A stretch of 64,000 nucleotides of DNA from Nostoc sp. 'Peltigera membranacea cyanobiont' 210A (GTDB taxonomy: Bacteria > Cyanobacteriota > Cyanobacteriia > Cyanobacteriales > Nostocaceae). The position numbers were made by a program, and so were the translations under genes. This document shows, one piece after another, positions 50,225 through 59,882 of this stretch. Position 1 is the first letter of the stretch. Each line of letters starts with the position of its first letter. The notes beneath the pieces were generated by a model. The model was given only the letters and a program-made list of their open reading frames with translations. It did not search any database and was not told the origin of the DNA. The DNA lies in contig NZ_NOLJ01000002.1 of assembly GCF_002246015.1 (NCBI RefSeq), positions 197,675 through 261,674 of the forward strand, in the 5' to 3' direction.

Positions 50225-52885
50225 TTAATCTGATAAGACCTGTTCTGCACATTGCTGAATTAATTTGGCGATTAAACCTGTCCAACCAGTTTGATGGCTA
50301 GCACCAATACCAGCGCCATTATCTCCATGAAAGTATTCATTAAACAGAATCAGGTCGCGCCAATTCGGGTCTGTTTGGAATTTTTCTGTTCCACCATAAA
50401 AAGGTCGTCTACCAGAAGCATCTGTCAGAAAAATTTGGATCAGCCTTTGAGCTAATTCAATTGATACTTCTTTGAGCGTCATCATTTGACCTGAACCGGT
50501 AGGACACTCAACTTTGAAATCGTCGCCGAAGTACCGATAAAATTTTTGTAGCGATTCTAGCAGTAGATAATTAATGGGAAACCAAATTGGCCCGCGCCAG
50601 TTGGAATTACCGCCAAACATTCCTGTGGTAGATTCAGCAGGTTCGTAATCTACTCGATACTCCCGACCATCTACGGTCAAAGTGTAAGGATGGGACGCAT
50701 GAACTTTAGAAACAGAGCGAATACCATAAGGGCCAAAAAATTCTGTTGCATCTAACATTTTTTCTAAGATGCGACGGAGTTTATCGGGATAAGCGATCGC
50801 TAGCAGTCGGCGCTCACCAATTCCTTGTTTCTGCATACAAGCAATATTTCGGGTCAGATCTGGGCGATTTTTCAGAAACCATTGCGTCCGCTCTCTAAAA
50901 CCTGGGAGCTTCTCTAAAGTCTCTGGTTCTAAAATGCTCACGGCACATAATGGAATTAGCCCTACTAGCGATCGCACTTTCATCGGGAATTGATGACTAT
51001 CAGGTAAATGTAGAGCATCGTAGTAAAAGCCATCAGTTTCATCCCATAGCGCGATTTCAGCTTCACCAACGCCGTTCATGGCATCAGCAATGTATAAAAA
51101 ATGCTCAAAAAACTTGCTGGCGATGTCTTCGTAGGTAGAATTTTCTTTGGCTAACTCTAGGGCGATGGTCAACATATTTAGAGAATACATTGCCATCCAA
51201 CTTGTACCATCTGCTTGTTGCAGATATCCACCAGTTGGTAGTTGAACGCTGCGATCGAAAACACCAATATTATCCATACCTAAAAAGCCACCCTGAAAGA
51301 TATTTTTGCCCTCAAAATCTTTCCGGTTAACCCACCAAGTAAAGTTCAGCAGTAATTTCTGGAAGACACTCTCCAGAAATTTTTTATCCGCACGACCATA
51401 TATTTTTTGCTCAATCTGATAAACTTGCCATGCTGCCCAAGCATGAACCGGCGGATTCACATCACCAAAAGCCCATTCATAAGCTGGTAGTTGGCCGTTA
51501 GGATGCATATACCACTCTCGCGTCAAGCGACTCAGTTGCAGCTTGGCAAAGTCTGGGTCAATCATGGCGAGCGGAATTACATGAAAAGCTAAATCCCAAG
51601 CCGCAAACCAAGGGTATTCCCATTTATCGGGCATGGAGATTACATCGTCGTTAAATAAATGAAACCATTCATGGTTTCTGCCATTGAGCCGTGATGCTGG
51701 CGGGCGGGGGCCAGCCGGATCGCCTTTTAGCCATTGGTCGGCTACATAGTAGTAAAATTGTTTGCTCCACAACATGCCAGCAAATGCTTGCCGTTGGACA
51801 TTACGCCTGTCCTCTAACATCGGCAACGGACATATTCGTTGATAAAATTCATCCGCCTCGTGCTGGCGCTGTTGCCAAATTGTATCAAATTCAGTCCCGA
51901 ATGGTGCAGTTAAATTTTGCACGTCACTTAACCGCAATCGTACTGTCTTGGTTTCACCTGCACCGACGTGTAATTCGTAATGAGCCGCAAACTTAGTACC
52001 AATTCGATTCGGATTGACAGCCGTTTTTTGCCCATTCACTACATAATTATTTATGCCATCTTTAACGTATGGCGAAGCATTGCTAACCCCAAACAATCTT
52101 TGATTATTAGTCTCATTTTCTGTAAAAAGTAGTTCTGGAGTTTCATTACAATACAGCCATCGAGTTGCTAAAGAAGGGTGATAAGCTTCGATGGTGCTGA
52201 GGTCAGAGTTAGATTGGCTAATTTTTAACCACGGCTTTTCTTCTTGATTAGAAGTCCAAGACCAGGTGTTGCGGAACCAAAGCGTTGGTAACAAATGTAG
52301 CGTTTTTGCTTCTGGGCCTCGGTTAATCACACTAATTTCAATTAAAATGTCGTCGGGTGAAGCCTTAGCATACTCAACGAATACATCAAAATAGCGGTCT
52401 TGATCAAATATACCTGTGTCGATTAATTCAAACTCTGGTCTTTGGCGATCTCTGCGGTGATTTTCTTCTACCAGCTGACTGTATGGAAAAGCAGCTTGGG
52501 GATATTTATAAAGATATTTCATGTAGGAATGAGTCGGGGTGTTATCTAGGTAGAAGTAGTATTCTTTAACATCTTCTCCGTGATTCCCCTCATTCCCGGT
52601 GAGGCCGAAAAGCCTCTCTTTGAGAATTGCATCTTCACCATTCCAGAGAGCGATCGCAAAACATAGTCGCTGATGATTATCAGAAATTCCCCCAATTCCA
52701 TCTTCTCCCCAGCGATAGGCGCGGGAGCGGGCATGGTCGTGGGGAAAGAAATCCCAGGCGGTACCATCAGGGCTATAGTCTTCCCGCACCGTTCCCCACT
52801 GGCGTTCGCTCAGGTAGGAACCCCATCGTTTCCAGTAGGCTGTGCGATCGCGGTCTGCTGCTAATCTTGCTTCTTCTTGGGTCAT
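50225..52885 (-). CDS. Large glucosidase-like protein (GH63/MGH1-like fold)
   Basis: An 886-residue protein of the bacterial glucosidase group with a C-terminal (alpha/alpha)6 barrel related to GH63 mannosyl-oligosaccharide glucosidase and mannosylglycerate hydrolase. Seen are the N-terminal [28 protein letters not shown] and [34 protein letters not shown]. The barrel has [40 protein letters not shown], whose acidic residues are the likely catalytic ones, and [22 protein letters not shown]. No signal peptide, so cytoplasmic. The natural substrate may be a compatible-solute glycoside or oligosaccharide; not decidable here. Last gene of the long minus-strand run from 60566. Confidence 0.82.
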   Translation of the reverse strand: MTQEEARLAADRDRTAYWKRWGSYLSERQWGTVREDYSPDGTAWDFFPHDHARSRAYRWGEDGIGGISDNHQRLCFAIALWNGEDAILKERLFGLTGNEGNHGEDVKEYYFYLDNTPTHSYMKYLYKYPQAAFPYSQLVEENHRRDRQRPEFELIDTGIFDQDRYFDVFVEYAKASPDDILIEISVINRGPEAKTLHLLPTLWFRNTWSWTSNQEEKPWLKISQSNSDLSTIEAYHPSLATRWLYCNETPELLFTENETNNQRLFGVSNASPYVKDGINNYVVNGQKTAVNPNRIGTKFAAHYELHVGAGETKTVRLRLSDVQNLTAPFGTEFDTIWQQRQHEADEFYQRICPLPMLEDRRNVQRQAFAGMLWSKQFYYYVADQWLKGDPAGPRPPASRLNGRNHEWFHLFNDDVISMPDKWEYPWFAAWDLAFHVIPLAMIDPDFAKLQLSRLTREWYMHPNGQLPAYEWAFGDVNPPVHAWAAWQVYQIEQKIYGRADKKFLESVFQKLLLNFTWWVNRKDFEGKNIFQGGFLGMDNIGVFDRSVQLPTGGYLQQADGTSWMAMYSLNMLTIALELAKENSTYEDIASKFFEHFLYIADAMNGVGEAEIALWDETDGFYYDALHLPDSHQFPMKVRSLVGLIPLCAVSILEPETLEKLPGFRERTQWFLKNRPDLTRNIACMQKQGIGERRLLAIAYPDKLRRILEKMLDATEFFGPYGIRSVSKVHASHPYTLTVDGREYRVDYEPAESTTGMFGGNSNWRGPIWFPINYLLLESLQKFYRYFGDDFKVECPTGSGQMMTLKEVSIELAQRLIQIFLTDASGRRPFYGGTEKFQTDPNWRDLILFNEYFHGDNGAGIGASHQTGWTGLIAKLIQQCAEQVLSD

Positions 52886-53019
52886 AGCAATTTAGGATTT
52901 TGGATTAAAAATCTTTAGCACAAGGTTGTTTTAAGTGGCTCAAACAATACTATTTATGCTGATTTTGGATGAATGCAAAACTTAAAATTCAGAATTCTCT
53001 GTGGTAGGTTCTAGTTTAC

Positions 53020-53793
53020 CTATTGCTCATGATAGTTCCGGCTCAATCCACCATCTACATAGAAGGTTGCGCCTGTGATGTAGTCAGCATCGGCTGAGGC
53101 TAAGAAAGCAACTATAGGTGCGATATCCTGTGGTTTGCCTAAGCGACCCAAGGGAATATTTTTTAATAAGGCTGCTAATTTTTCAGGGTCATTTAACAGC
53201 TTACTATTGATTGGTGTCTCAATTGCTCCAGGAGCCACGTTGTTAATTGTAATTCCCAAAGGCCCAAGCTCAACTGCTAGGTTACGCATCATCATCTTTA
53301 CACCGCCCTTGCTGGCACAGTAAGCAGTGAAGTGGGGAAATGCTATTTCCTCATGGGTAGAGCTAATATTGATGATTTTGCCGGTTCGCTTGGTTTCGAT
53401 GAAGTGCTGCACTATCGCTTGAGTGGCGAAAAATGTCCCTTTGAGGTTGAGATTAATCACTGCATCATAGTCGGCTTCGGTAATATTCCAGAAGTCAGCA
53501 TTTCGACCGTCGATACCAGCATTATTCACCAGAATGTCTAACTTGCCAAAGTATTGAATACCCTGGTTTAGAAGTTGACGGATGTCGCTAATTACACTCA
53601 AGTCAGCTTTAACAGTTAAGCCTTTGCTACCAGCAGCTTCTACTTTCGACAGAGTTTCTTGAGCGCCTTCAGGATGAGAGCGATAATCAATCACAACATC
53701 TGCACCTTGTTCAGCCAGATGTACGGCAATAGCTTGGCCAATTCCTCCACTACTACCAGTTACTAAAGCTACCTTACCTTCTAGTTTCTTCAT
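53020..53793 (-). CDS. Short-chain dehydrogenase/reductase
   Basis: A 257-residue classical SDR oxidoreductase. The cofactor motif TGSSGGIGQAIA (~12-23), the NNAGIDG strand, catalytic Ser in INISSTHEE, and YCASKGG (Tyr/Lys pair) are all intact. The C-terminal ITGATFYVDGGLSRNYH is typical of glucose 1-dehydrogenase/FabG-like members. An Arg after the second strand (DYRSH) suggests NADP preference. The start is supported by AAAAGGAGAAAG before the ATG. It sits 134 bp upstream of the glucosidase gene and downstream of the aquaporin-like gene, in the stress operon. Confidence 0.9.
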   Translation of the reverse strand: MKKLEGKVALVTGSSGGIGQAIAVHLAEQGADVVIDYRSHPEGAQETLSKVEAAGSKGLTVKADLSVISDIRQLLNQGIQYFGKLDILVNNAGIDGRNADFWNITEADYDAVINLNLKGTFFATQAIVQHFIETKRTGKIINISSTHEEIAFPHFTAYCASKGGVKMMMRNLAVELGPLGITINNVAPGAIETPINSKLLNDPEKLAALLKNIPLGRLGKPQDIAPIVAFLASADADYITGATFYVDGGLSRNYHEQ

Positions 53794-53879
53794 TAGCTTT
53801 CTCCTTTTAGAGTATTTTGATGTTTTCAGGTCTTATAAAACAGGATTCAGCAGTCAGAATTCTGGATTCTTCTTTAAAT

Positions 53880-54689
53880 CTACTGATGTTTTTGCAGATG
53901 TGGCACCTTAACATTCTTAAAAATACAACGATAATTGGGAACATGAAAAAGTTTACCAGTCAAAACTTCGCGTTCACCCATAGATATCAGTTGAAAAACT
54001 CCCACAGCAGTTAATGCCCCTAGTGGAGATGCAATACAATAAAGCCATTGATTTTGCCAAGACCATGCTAAGAAAGCAGGCCCAATACTGCGTGCTGTAT
54101 TCAAACTAGTGCCAGAAATGGGCGCTCCCAACCAAACCATAGTTGCCACTAGAAGCCACACCATTAAAGGTGTCCAACGTAATAGCTGATGATGACTCAA
54201 GAAAATAAAGATAGACAACACTAACATAAATGTCATCAAAACTTCAGCTAGAAATACATACCACAAAGGATACCCTATTCCAGGTGAAGTAATACAATAA
54301 TTGACGCTAATCAGGTAATTTCCCCACAAATTTAATGCTAAAAATGTGCCAAGAATTGCGCCCAAAAATTGACCAAAAATATATCCAATTAAGTCCTGTT
54401 TATGCATTTTGCCTTGCATCCAGAATGCCAATGATAAACAGGGGTTTAGGTGCGAACCACTCAGTTTACCTAAAGGGGAAATGCTAAATAATGCACCACT
54501 TCCAGCAAAAATAACACCATTAATTAATAAACGAGGACTCACTGCCGGGATAAGATGCTCCATAGGCAAACCTTTGCCAAAATTGAAGGTGATTATGCTA
54601 AATCCAACCAAGAGATTGAAAGCAGTTCCTAACAACTCTGCACCATATTCAGACCAATTTAGAGTTTTCCAATTTGCAAAAGTATTCAT
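53880..54689 (-). CDS. Aquaporin-like (MIP family) membrane protein with altered NPA motifs
   Basis: A 269-residue protein with six membrane segments and the two-fold MIP layout. The first half-helix signature reads SGSHLNPCLSLAFWMQGK (NPC in place of NPA) and the second SGTSLNTARSIGPAFLAW (NTA in place of NPA), with the Arg of the selectivity filter kept in TARS. NPA-variant aquaporins may have altered selectivity. A TTG at 54713 is in frame, but the ATG at 54689 is preferred. It lies among stress-related genes, where water or small-solute flux would make sense. Confidence 0.83.
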   Translation of the reverse strand: MNTFANWKTLNWSEYGAELLGTAFNLLVGFSIITFNFGKGLPMEHLIPAVSPRLLINGVIFAGSGALFSISPLGKLSGSHLNPCLSLAFWMQGKMHKQDLIGYIFGQFLGAILGTFLALNLWGNYLISVNYCITSPGIGYPLWYVFLAEVLMTFMLVLSIFIFLSHHQLLRWTPLMVWLLVATMVWLGAPISGTSLNTARSIGPAFLAWSWQNQWLYCIASPLGALTAVGVFQLISMGEREVLTGKLFHVPNYRCIFKNVKVPHLQKHQ

Positions 54690-54836
54690 GAGTTTTTTTC
54701 TGGCAATCAACAATTAAGCTTTATACAGCAATTCCGTTAAGGTTTTGAACAAAGATTAGCTACTTGATAAAATTTTTATTCTCAACTAGTTCATCTCCTA
54801 TGGAGGAATGCTGTATATAGTTAAGTTGAAATTATC

Positions 54837-55274
54837 TCAATTGAGTTGCAATGGTGGTGGATTATCCTGATCGACATATCCTTGGCTAATTTCAACAATA
54901 TTACCATCTGGATCGGATACCCAAACCGTGCGCCACCCAGGAATAAAGCCATCAAAGTTGAGTGGGCCAAGAGTCACTTTTGCATCTTTGCCGATTTCAG
55001 CGAGTTTAGCATCAACATCATCAACCTGGAAACCAAAATGACGCCAAGCCGGATAGGTAGGCCCATCTTGGCTGGCTAAAGGAACAGGGGTTTCTCCCTT
55101 GGCTTGGAAGAGTTCAAGGTACATATCACCCAATTTCAGAAAGACAATTTGCTCATTATTGCCAATTGGTGCAACCCTTGCTCGTTTAAAGCCGAAATAT
55201 TTCGTGTAGAATTTTTCAGTTGCAATCGGATCTTTGCAGCTGATTGCCATTTGTGAAACTTTTAACAAAACCAT
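54837..55274 (-). CDS. VOC superfamily (glyoxalase/dioxygenase-like) protein
   Basis: A 145-residue protein with the two beta-alpha-beta-beta-beta modules of the vicinal oxygen chelate fold: LKVSQMAISCKDPIATEKFYTKYFGFKRARV and PAWRHFGFQVDDVDAKLAEI...TVWVSDPDGNIVEISQGY. Putative metal ligands are Glu in YLELFQ, His in WRHFGF and Glu in IVEISQ. Substrate unknown. The frame extends to a GTG at 55295, but the ATG at 55274 is preceded by AAGGACTGAAG at good spacing. The next gene upstream stops 37 bp away, same operon. Confidence 0.87.
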   Translation of the reverse strand: MVLLKVSQMAISCKDPIATEKFYTKYFGFKRARVAPIGNNEQIVFLKLGDMYLELFQAKGETPVPLASQDGPTYPAWRHFGFQVDDVDAKLAEIGKDAKVTLGPLNFDGFIPGWRTVWVSDPDGNIVEISQGYVDQDNPPPLQLN

Positions 55275-55311
55275 TACTTCAGTCCTTACTGACACAAAAA
55301 AGTGAACTTAG

Positions 55312-56133
55312 TTATGCGTATGACCCATCGGGGTACTGAATTACACCAGCAAAGTGAACAGCGATTTTGCGATCGCGCAGCACCCAGTTATCATAGAAAC
55401 TCACCTCGCCAACGTCACCATTGACGCTTCTGGTCTTCAAGTTTTCGACTATCATCAGCGTGTTATCAGTTTCAGCCCACTGGTGAAGCTTGACCTCAAA
55501 ATCTTCTAGACTGAAAATGCGACTTTCAAAGAACTCTTTGAGTGCTTGACGACCACGCACGTAAATTGGTTTGCGGTTTTCAGTTAAAGTGCTAATAAGC
55601 AGGACATCTTCTGCATATTGGTTGAGTAAACCATCAACATTCTTGGCTTTAATAAAGCCGATATGCTCTTTATAGAGTTTCCCCAATGGAGATGCGGGTA
55701 CTTCTGTTTTAACTGTTTCTGCATTTACATAAGTTTTATCTGGATACTGAATTACGCCAGCAAAGTGGATAGCGATTTTTCCATTTTGCAAAAACCAGTT
55801 ATCGTAGAACTCCACACTACCGACTTCACCAGTCTTACTTGTGGTGGTTAACTCCTCCACCATCATCAGCGTGTTTTCAGTTTCAGCCCACTGATTAAGC
55901 CTGATTTCAAAATCTTCTAAACCAAAAATACGACCTTCAAAAAATTCTTTGAGTGCTTGACGGCCTTGTACGTAAATTGGTTGGCGGTCTTCGGTTAATG
56001 TGCTAATAAGCAGAGCATCATCAGCATATTGGTTGAGTAAACCATCAAGATTTTTAGCTTTGATGAAACCGATATGTTCTTTATAGAGCTTGCTGATGGG
56101 AGAAACAATCAATTGTTCTATTGGTGTACTCAT
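55312..56133 (-). CDS. Tandem double SnoaL/NTF2-like protein
   Basis: A 273-residue protein made of two NTF2-like (SnoaL/ketosteroid-isomerase-like) domains, ~10-135 and ~148-273. The halves are nearly identical: LYKEHIGFIKAKN(L/V)DGLLNQYA, GRQALKEFFE, and HFAGVIQYPD at the ends. The high identity, also at DNA level, marks a recent internal duplication. NTF2 folds bind small hydrophobic ligands and many are non-enzymatic. It precedes a VOC gene and follows two further NTF2-like genes, all probably co-transcribed. Confidence 0.87.
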   Translation of the reverse strand: MSTPIEQLIVSPISKLYKEHIGFIKAKNLDGLLNQYADDALLISTLTEDRQPIYVQGRQALKEFFEGRIFGLEDFEIRLNQWAETENTLMMVEELTTTSKTGEVGSVEFYDNWFLQNGKIAIHFAGVIQYPDKTYVNAETVKTEVPASPLGKLYKEHIGFIKAKNVDGLLNQYAEDVLLISTLTENRKPIYVRGRQALKEFFESRIFSLEDFEVKLHQWAETDNTLMIVENLKTRSVNGDVGEVSFYDNWVLRDRKIAVHFAGVIQYPDGSYA

Positions 56134-56293
56134 GGTAGTCCTATATGTAGGGGATTAAGACTGAAGGGAAGGAAGTTATAAAGAGGATAGAAATGAAGGT
56201 GAGCAGAACTAATATTAAATTGTTTATAGTTAGGGCTAGTTTATAACTACAAACAAGCCGCCATAAGCATCGCCTAAAATTAGTTCTATTCTA

Positions 56294-56665
56294 TTAAACC
56301 CAAAAACCAAAGTGATAAGCAATTTGTCCATTACGGATAGTCCAGGCATCGCCAACTGATACTTGACCAAGTTTGCAGTTGAATTTTGCTTGGAAAAAAA
56401 TAGCATTTTCTGCTTCTGTGAAATCTAGGGATTTGATATCTATATATTCAATTGCTTTTAGGTAGTCGTGAAAGAATGTTTTGATATTTTCACGCCCATT
56501 AATTGTGATTGGTGCAGGTGTGTTCTCAAAACCATTAAAGAAGGTGATTAACACAGCATCTTCTGCATAATCCCTATCCACCATTTCATCGATTTTTCCA
56601 GCAGAAATAGTTTCTATATGTTTGTCAAAGAATTGTCGTCCGGGTGAAATTGTTGAAACTGTCAT
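56294..56665 (-). CDS. SnoaL/NTF2-like single-domain protein
   Basis: A 123-residue NTF2-like protein: PGRQFFDKHIETISAGKIDEMVDRDYAEDAVLITFFNGFENTPAPITINGRENIKTFFHDYL, with the closing GQVSVGDAWTIRNGQIAYHFGFW. The pattern (residue layout, tryptophan near the end) matches the SnoaL fold and resembles the domains of the neighbouring double protein. The function is unknown. Separated by 160 bp from the double-domain gene and about 120 bp from the next NTF2-like gene. Confidence 0.82.
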   Translation of the reverse strand: MTVSTISPGRQFFDKHIETISAGKIDEMVDRDYAEDAVLITFFNGFENTPAPITINGRENIKTFFHDYLKAIEYIDIKSLDFTEAENAIFFQAKFNCKLGQVSVGDAWTIRNGQIAYHFGFWV

Positions 56666-56787
56666 TTTTCTATCTCCTGCAATTGTGATGGAACTTGTGA
56701 GTATGGAGCGCTAATCACTACAGATAATTATTTTTACGGTGGTTATATGCGCTCCAAAACTTCATTTTCTTATGGATGTCTGCAATC

Positions 56788-57237
56788 TTAGAGTTGAGCA
56801 GACCCTTCATAGTAACTAAGTGAATCAACAATGTAGGTTGCAATCACTGGCTTACCAGTGTAAGGCGATCGCTTGACTATCCAAGTTTGATAAGCATCTA
56901 AAACAATCCGTTGACTTGTGGCTGCTGGTGGATTCCACACGCTAGCTTCCCATTTGACGATGACTTGAACACTCGCCTCGTCTCCTGAAGGCTTAACGTT
57001 GACTTGCTTTAATGTATGGACTTCATCAAAGAAAATTCCGATAACGCGCTCGTACCAACCTTTAAATCCTTCAAAACCATAAACTGTAGCTTCAGGAAAG
57101 CGCATTTCTAGACCTTCTTCAGCTAGAAAAGGAATATATTCTTCTAGCGGAGCGTGAACATCTAATTTTAAATACCAATCTGTTGCCAGTTGCTTAATTT
57201 CCGAAGCTGTTAAAGGCGCTACGTTAGTTACTGTCAT
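56788..57237 (-). CDS. NTF2-like family protein
   Basis: A 149-residue protein with LTASEIKQLATDWYLKLDVHAPLEEYIPFLAEEGLEMRFPEATVYGFEGFKGWYERVIGIFFDEVHTLKQVNVKP, then a beta-sheet with VIVKWEASVWNPPAATSQRIVLDAYQTWIVKRS. This is an NTF2-fold protein more distant from its two neighbours. It follows the ThDP enzyme gene by 38 bp, so it is co-transcribed. It has no obvious catalytic Asp/His set that I can assign; a binding or small-molecule isomerase role is possible. Confidence 0.8.
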   Translation of the reverse strand: MTVTNVAPLTASEIKQLATDWYLKLDVHAPLEEYIPFLAEEGLEMRFPEATVYGFEGFKGWYERVIGIFFDEVHTLKQVNVKPSGDEASVQVIVKWEASVWNPPAATSQRIVLDAYQTWIVKRSPYTGKPVIATYIVDSLSYYEGSAQL

Positions 57238-57275
57238 GATTTTTCTCCTTGTTGATAAGTAAAAATTTCAGTTGG

Positions 57276-59024
57276 CTATTGACCACACTTAACGCCAATC
57301 TTTGTACCGACAATTTCGTTTGTTAGTACCAAATCAATTAAAAATGGGCCATTGTGTTCCAATGCTTTTTGGATAGCTGGAGCAATCTGCTCTGGCTTTT
57401 CTACCCGAACAGCTTGAACCCCTAAAGATTTTGCTAATTCAGCGAAATCGATATTCGGGTTGCACAAGTTAAAAGAAGCTGGGTAGTCGTGTTCTGGTAT
57501 TTCTTGTTCGCCCCAATAGTGCAGAATATTGAGCTTCAGGATTTGATAGCTGTGATTATTACAGATGACAAATTTGGCATCTATATTGTGGTGGGCAGCA
57601 GTCCAGAGGGCTTGGATAGTATACATACTGCCGCCATCACCCGTGAACGCAACTACAGTTTTATCTGGATTAGCCAGCTTAATACCGATCGCTCCGGGAA
57701 TACCAACACCTAGCGAACCGCCTCGTGTTTGGTAATATTGTCCTAGTTTTGTCGGTGGTATATACCGACAAAGTTCGGGAGAATTGGTAATGGCTTCATC
57801 GAAAATAATGGCATCTGCTGGGAGATGGGCAGCTAATTCTTCTGCAAAACGAGTCATGTGCAGAGGTACTGAATCCCGAACCGCTTTATCAGCTTCCAAT
57901 CGAGCCGCCGATTCCCGCTTCTTGTTTTCAGCTATCCGGCTAGCCCTAAGAGAAGCCTCTTGCTTCTGTTCAGGTGTCAAAGTTGACTCAAGAGCGATCG
58001 CTAATTTGCTCAGACTAGTTTTCGGATCGCCAAGCAGCCCCAGATCCACCGGAAAGTTCTTCGCTATTTCGTAGGTATTCAAGTCAATGTGAATTATTTT
58101 TGCTGACGGAGCAAAAACTCCAGACAGCGCCGGAAATACCTCTGGAAAAACGTAGGTTCCAGTAATCAAGATTACGTCTGCTTGTGATGTAACGCGACGG
58201 CTATCATCCCCAAACATGTGACCTAACAACCCTCCGAATAGAGGATGTGTGGCGCTCATATTCGCTTCCGATGAATCTGCTCCCCAAACTTGTGCGCCGA
58301 TGAGTTCGGCTACATCTGTCAACTCAGCCTGGGCATCGGAAAAAGCTACACCATCGCCCATAATAATTAGAGGATGTTTAGCAGCGGCCAATAAAGTTGC
58401 TGCTGTTGCCAGTTGGTCGGGTTCGGGGGCAACCCGTGTCACGGGAAAAGAAGTTGGGACAACCTCTTCATAATTAGGAGCATCAAGGATATCCATCGGT
58501 AGGGAGACGAACACCGGGCCCATAGGAGGCGTAGCAGCTATTTTGATGGCTCGGCGTAGCACACGTAACAAAGAAGAAGGATCGACTACCCTAGTTGACC
58601 ATTTTGTTACAGGCTTGGCCATACTGACTAAATCTGCTGCCATTTGGGCATCCATCGCATCGTAGCAGATGCCAGCTTCGCCAGCCAGTACTACTAACGG
58701 TGCATGACCACGCATAGCCTGATAAATCATCCCGATGCCATTGCCTAAACCGACTCCGCTATGGAGTTGCACAATAGTAGGCTTTTTGGTGGCGCGGGCA
58801 TAGCCATCACCTGCACCGACTGCGATTGTTTCTTGCAATGCAAAGATATATTTAAATTCTGGATAATAGTCTTTTAAGGCATCTAGGAACCCCTGCTCAA
58901 CAGTGCCAGGGTTGCCAAACATGTAATTTATACCATCTGCCAGAAGTTGTTCGATGATTGCAAAGCGACCATTTTTGTTAGCCATCAAAGGCTTATCGTT
59001 GCTCTGTTTAGTCAAACTTACCAT
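57276..59024 (-). CDS. Thiamine-diphosphate-dependent enzyme (acetolactate synthase/benzoylformate decarboxylase-like)
   Basis: A 582-residue three-domain ThDP enzyme. The Pyr domain has the catalytic Glu near 64 in LQETIAVGAGDGYARATKKPT. The central domain (~210-340) follows. The PP domain carries the metal/ThDP motif GDGGSMYTIQALWTAAHHNIDAKFVICNNHSY (~455-487). It lacks recognisable FAD-binding signatures of true acetolactate synthases, and no regulatory subunit is nearby, so a 2-oxoacid decarboxylase or carboligase role is likelier. It overlaps the upstream DJ-1 gene by 7 bp (ATGGTAA), so it is translationally coupled. Confidence 0.87.
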   Translation of the reverse strand: MVSLTKQSNDKPLMANKNGRFAIIEQLLADGINYMFGNPGTVEQGFLDALKDYYPEFKYIFALQETIAVGAGDGYARATKKPTIVQLHSGVGLGNGIGMIYQAMRGHAPLVVLAGEAGICYDAMDAQMAADLVSMAKPVTKWSTRVVDPSSLLRVLRRAIKIAATPPMGPVFVSLPMDILDAPNYEEVVPTSFPVTRVAPEPDQLATAATLLAAAKHPLIIMGDGVAFSDAQAELTDVAELIGAQVWGADSSEANMSATHPLFGGLLGHMFGDDSRRVTSQADVILITGTYVFPEVFPALSGVFAPSAKIIHIDLNTYEIAKNFPVDLGLLGDPKTSLSKLAIALESTLTPEQKQEASLRASRIAENKKRESAARLEADKAVRDSVPLHMTRFAEELAAHLPADAIIFDEAITNSPELCRYIPPTKLGQYYQTRGGSLGVGIPGAIGIKLANPDKTVVAFTGDGGSMYTIQALWTAAHHNIDAKFVICNNHSYQILKLNILHYWGEQEIPEHDYPASFNLCNPNIDFAELAKSLGVQAVRVEKPEQIAPAIQKALEHNGPFLIDLVLTNEIVGTKIGVKCGQ

Positions 59025-59845
59025 CCGTACCGCCTCAGTCCTTTATCCAGAACTTCCACTACCTTTTGACCAGTTGTATAAGAATCTGCGGTAGACCGAC
59101 CTGTGATAAATGGATAATCGACAATCACGGAGATTTCTTTCCCAAAATTACCGTGATATGCCCCATCTGGTCCGGTGGCATCTTGGAGAATATACTCTAG
59201 AGGATAGGGAGGTGGTCCCATATTAATGTCTGCGCCGACAAATCCGGTGCCATCCTTGTAATCATATTCTTTGCAATGGCCTGTGACGTGCTTACCCCAA
59301 ATAATGCTCTTGCGGTCTGCTAAGTCACGAGCAAAGGCGAAACAAGTTACACCGTAGCATTCTGCTGCGATCGCCTTACCCTTTCTGTAAAAGCTGAGAA
59401 TCAGGTCGTGAACGCGATGGTTATTTACTAAATCAACAATAGGGCCGCTACCACCGACTATCAGTAGCGCATCGTATTGTTCCAAATCTTTCTGTACTTC
59501 ATCGAGTGCATTGTTGTAGGCTTCCATTTCCCGGAGGAATTTTTCAGCACTCCAGTAAGGGCGATCGGGCAACCATTGTGACAGGATGATTGGATTGTCC
59601 AGTCGGGGGTTCTTAGGATCTTCCAAGTGCTTGACTTTTTCCGCCATCTCTTGGGAGACAACAGTCCGGCCTAAAGGTGGGTCAATATAAGTAGGGTCCA
59701 TGCTGGGAGGAAGCGCTACTGGTCTTTTTCCTGTTGGAGTTGCAAAGTCAACCTGATACCCCGCAGCATCGAAAGTTTCTAAAGGCCCTACCAGTTCTTC
59801 ACCCCAATAACCATATTCCGATAAAATTATGAGAATTTTTTTCAC
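59018..59845 (-). CDS. DJ-1/PfpI family protein (Hsp31-like)
   Basis: A 275-residue member of the DJ-1/PfpI superfamily. The nucleophile-elbow cysteine is in AIAAECYGVTCF (~162), the upstream glycine-rich strand is LLIVGGSGPIVDL, and the N-terminus reads KILIILSEYGYWGEELVGPLETFDAAGYQVDFATPTG. Longer DJ-1 proteins include Hsp31-type chaperone/glyoxalase III enzymes that remove methylglyoxal; that role is inferred. The start is a GTG (59845) with AGGAGA seven bases upstream. It lies 37 bp after a second DJ-1 gene and overlaps the ThDP gene. Confidence 0.87.
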   Translation of the reverse strand: MKKILIILSEYGYWGEELVGPLETFDAAGYQVDFATPTGKRPVALPPSMDPTYIDPPLGRTVVSQEMAEKVKHLEDPKNPRLDNPIILSQWLPDRPYWSAEKFLREMEAYNNALDEVQKDLEQYDALLIVGGSGPIVDLVNNHRVHDLILSFYRKGKAIAAECYGVTCFAFARDLADRKSIIWGKHVTGHCKEYDYKDGTGFVGADINMGPPPYPLEYILQDATGPDGAYHGNFGKEISVIVDYPFITGRSTADSYTTGQKVVEVLDKGLRRYGW

Positions 59846-59882
59846 AAGATTGTCTCCTAGTCATGAATTAGTTTTGAGATAA

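Noticed and set aside
54837-57237. Polyketide or steroid biosynthesis cluster suggested by SnoaL-like genes
   Set aside because: No ketosynthase, acyl carrier or cyclase genes nearby; NTF2 folds are widely used outside polyketide pathways and the context is stress and carbohydrate metabolism.
57276-59024. Branched-chain amino acid acetolactate synthase (ilvB)
   Set aside because: No ilvN/ilvC neighbours, no clear FAD-site signatures, and operon partners are DJ-1 and NTF2-like proteins.
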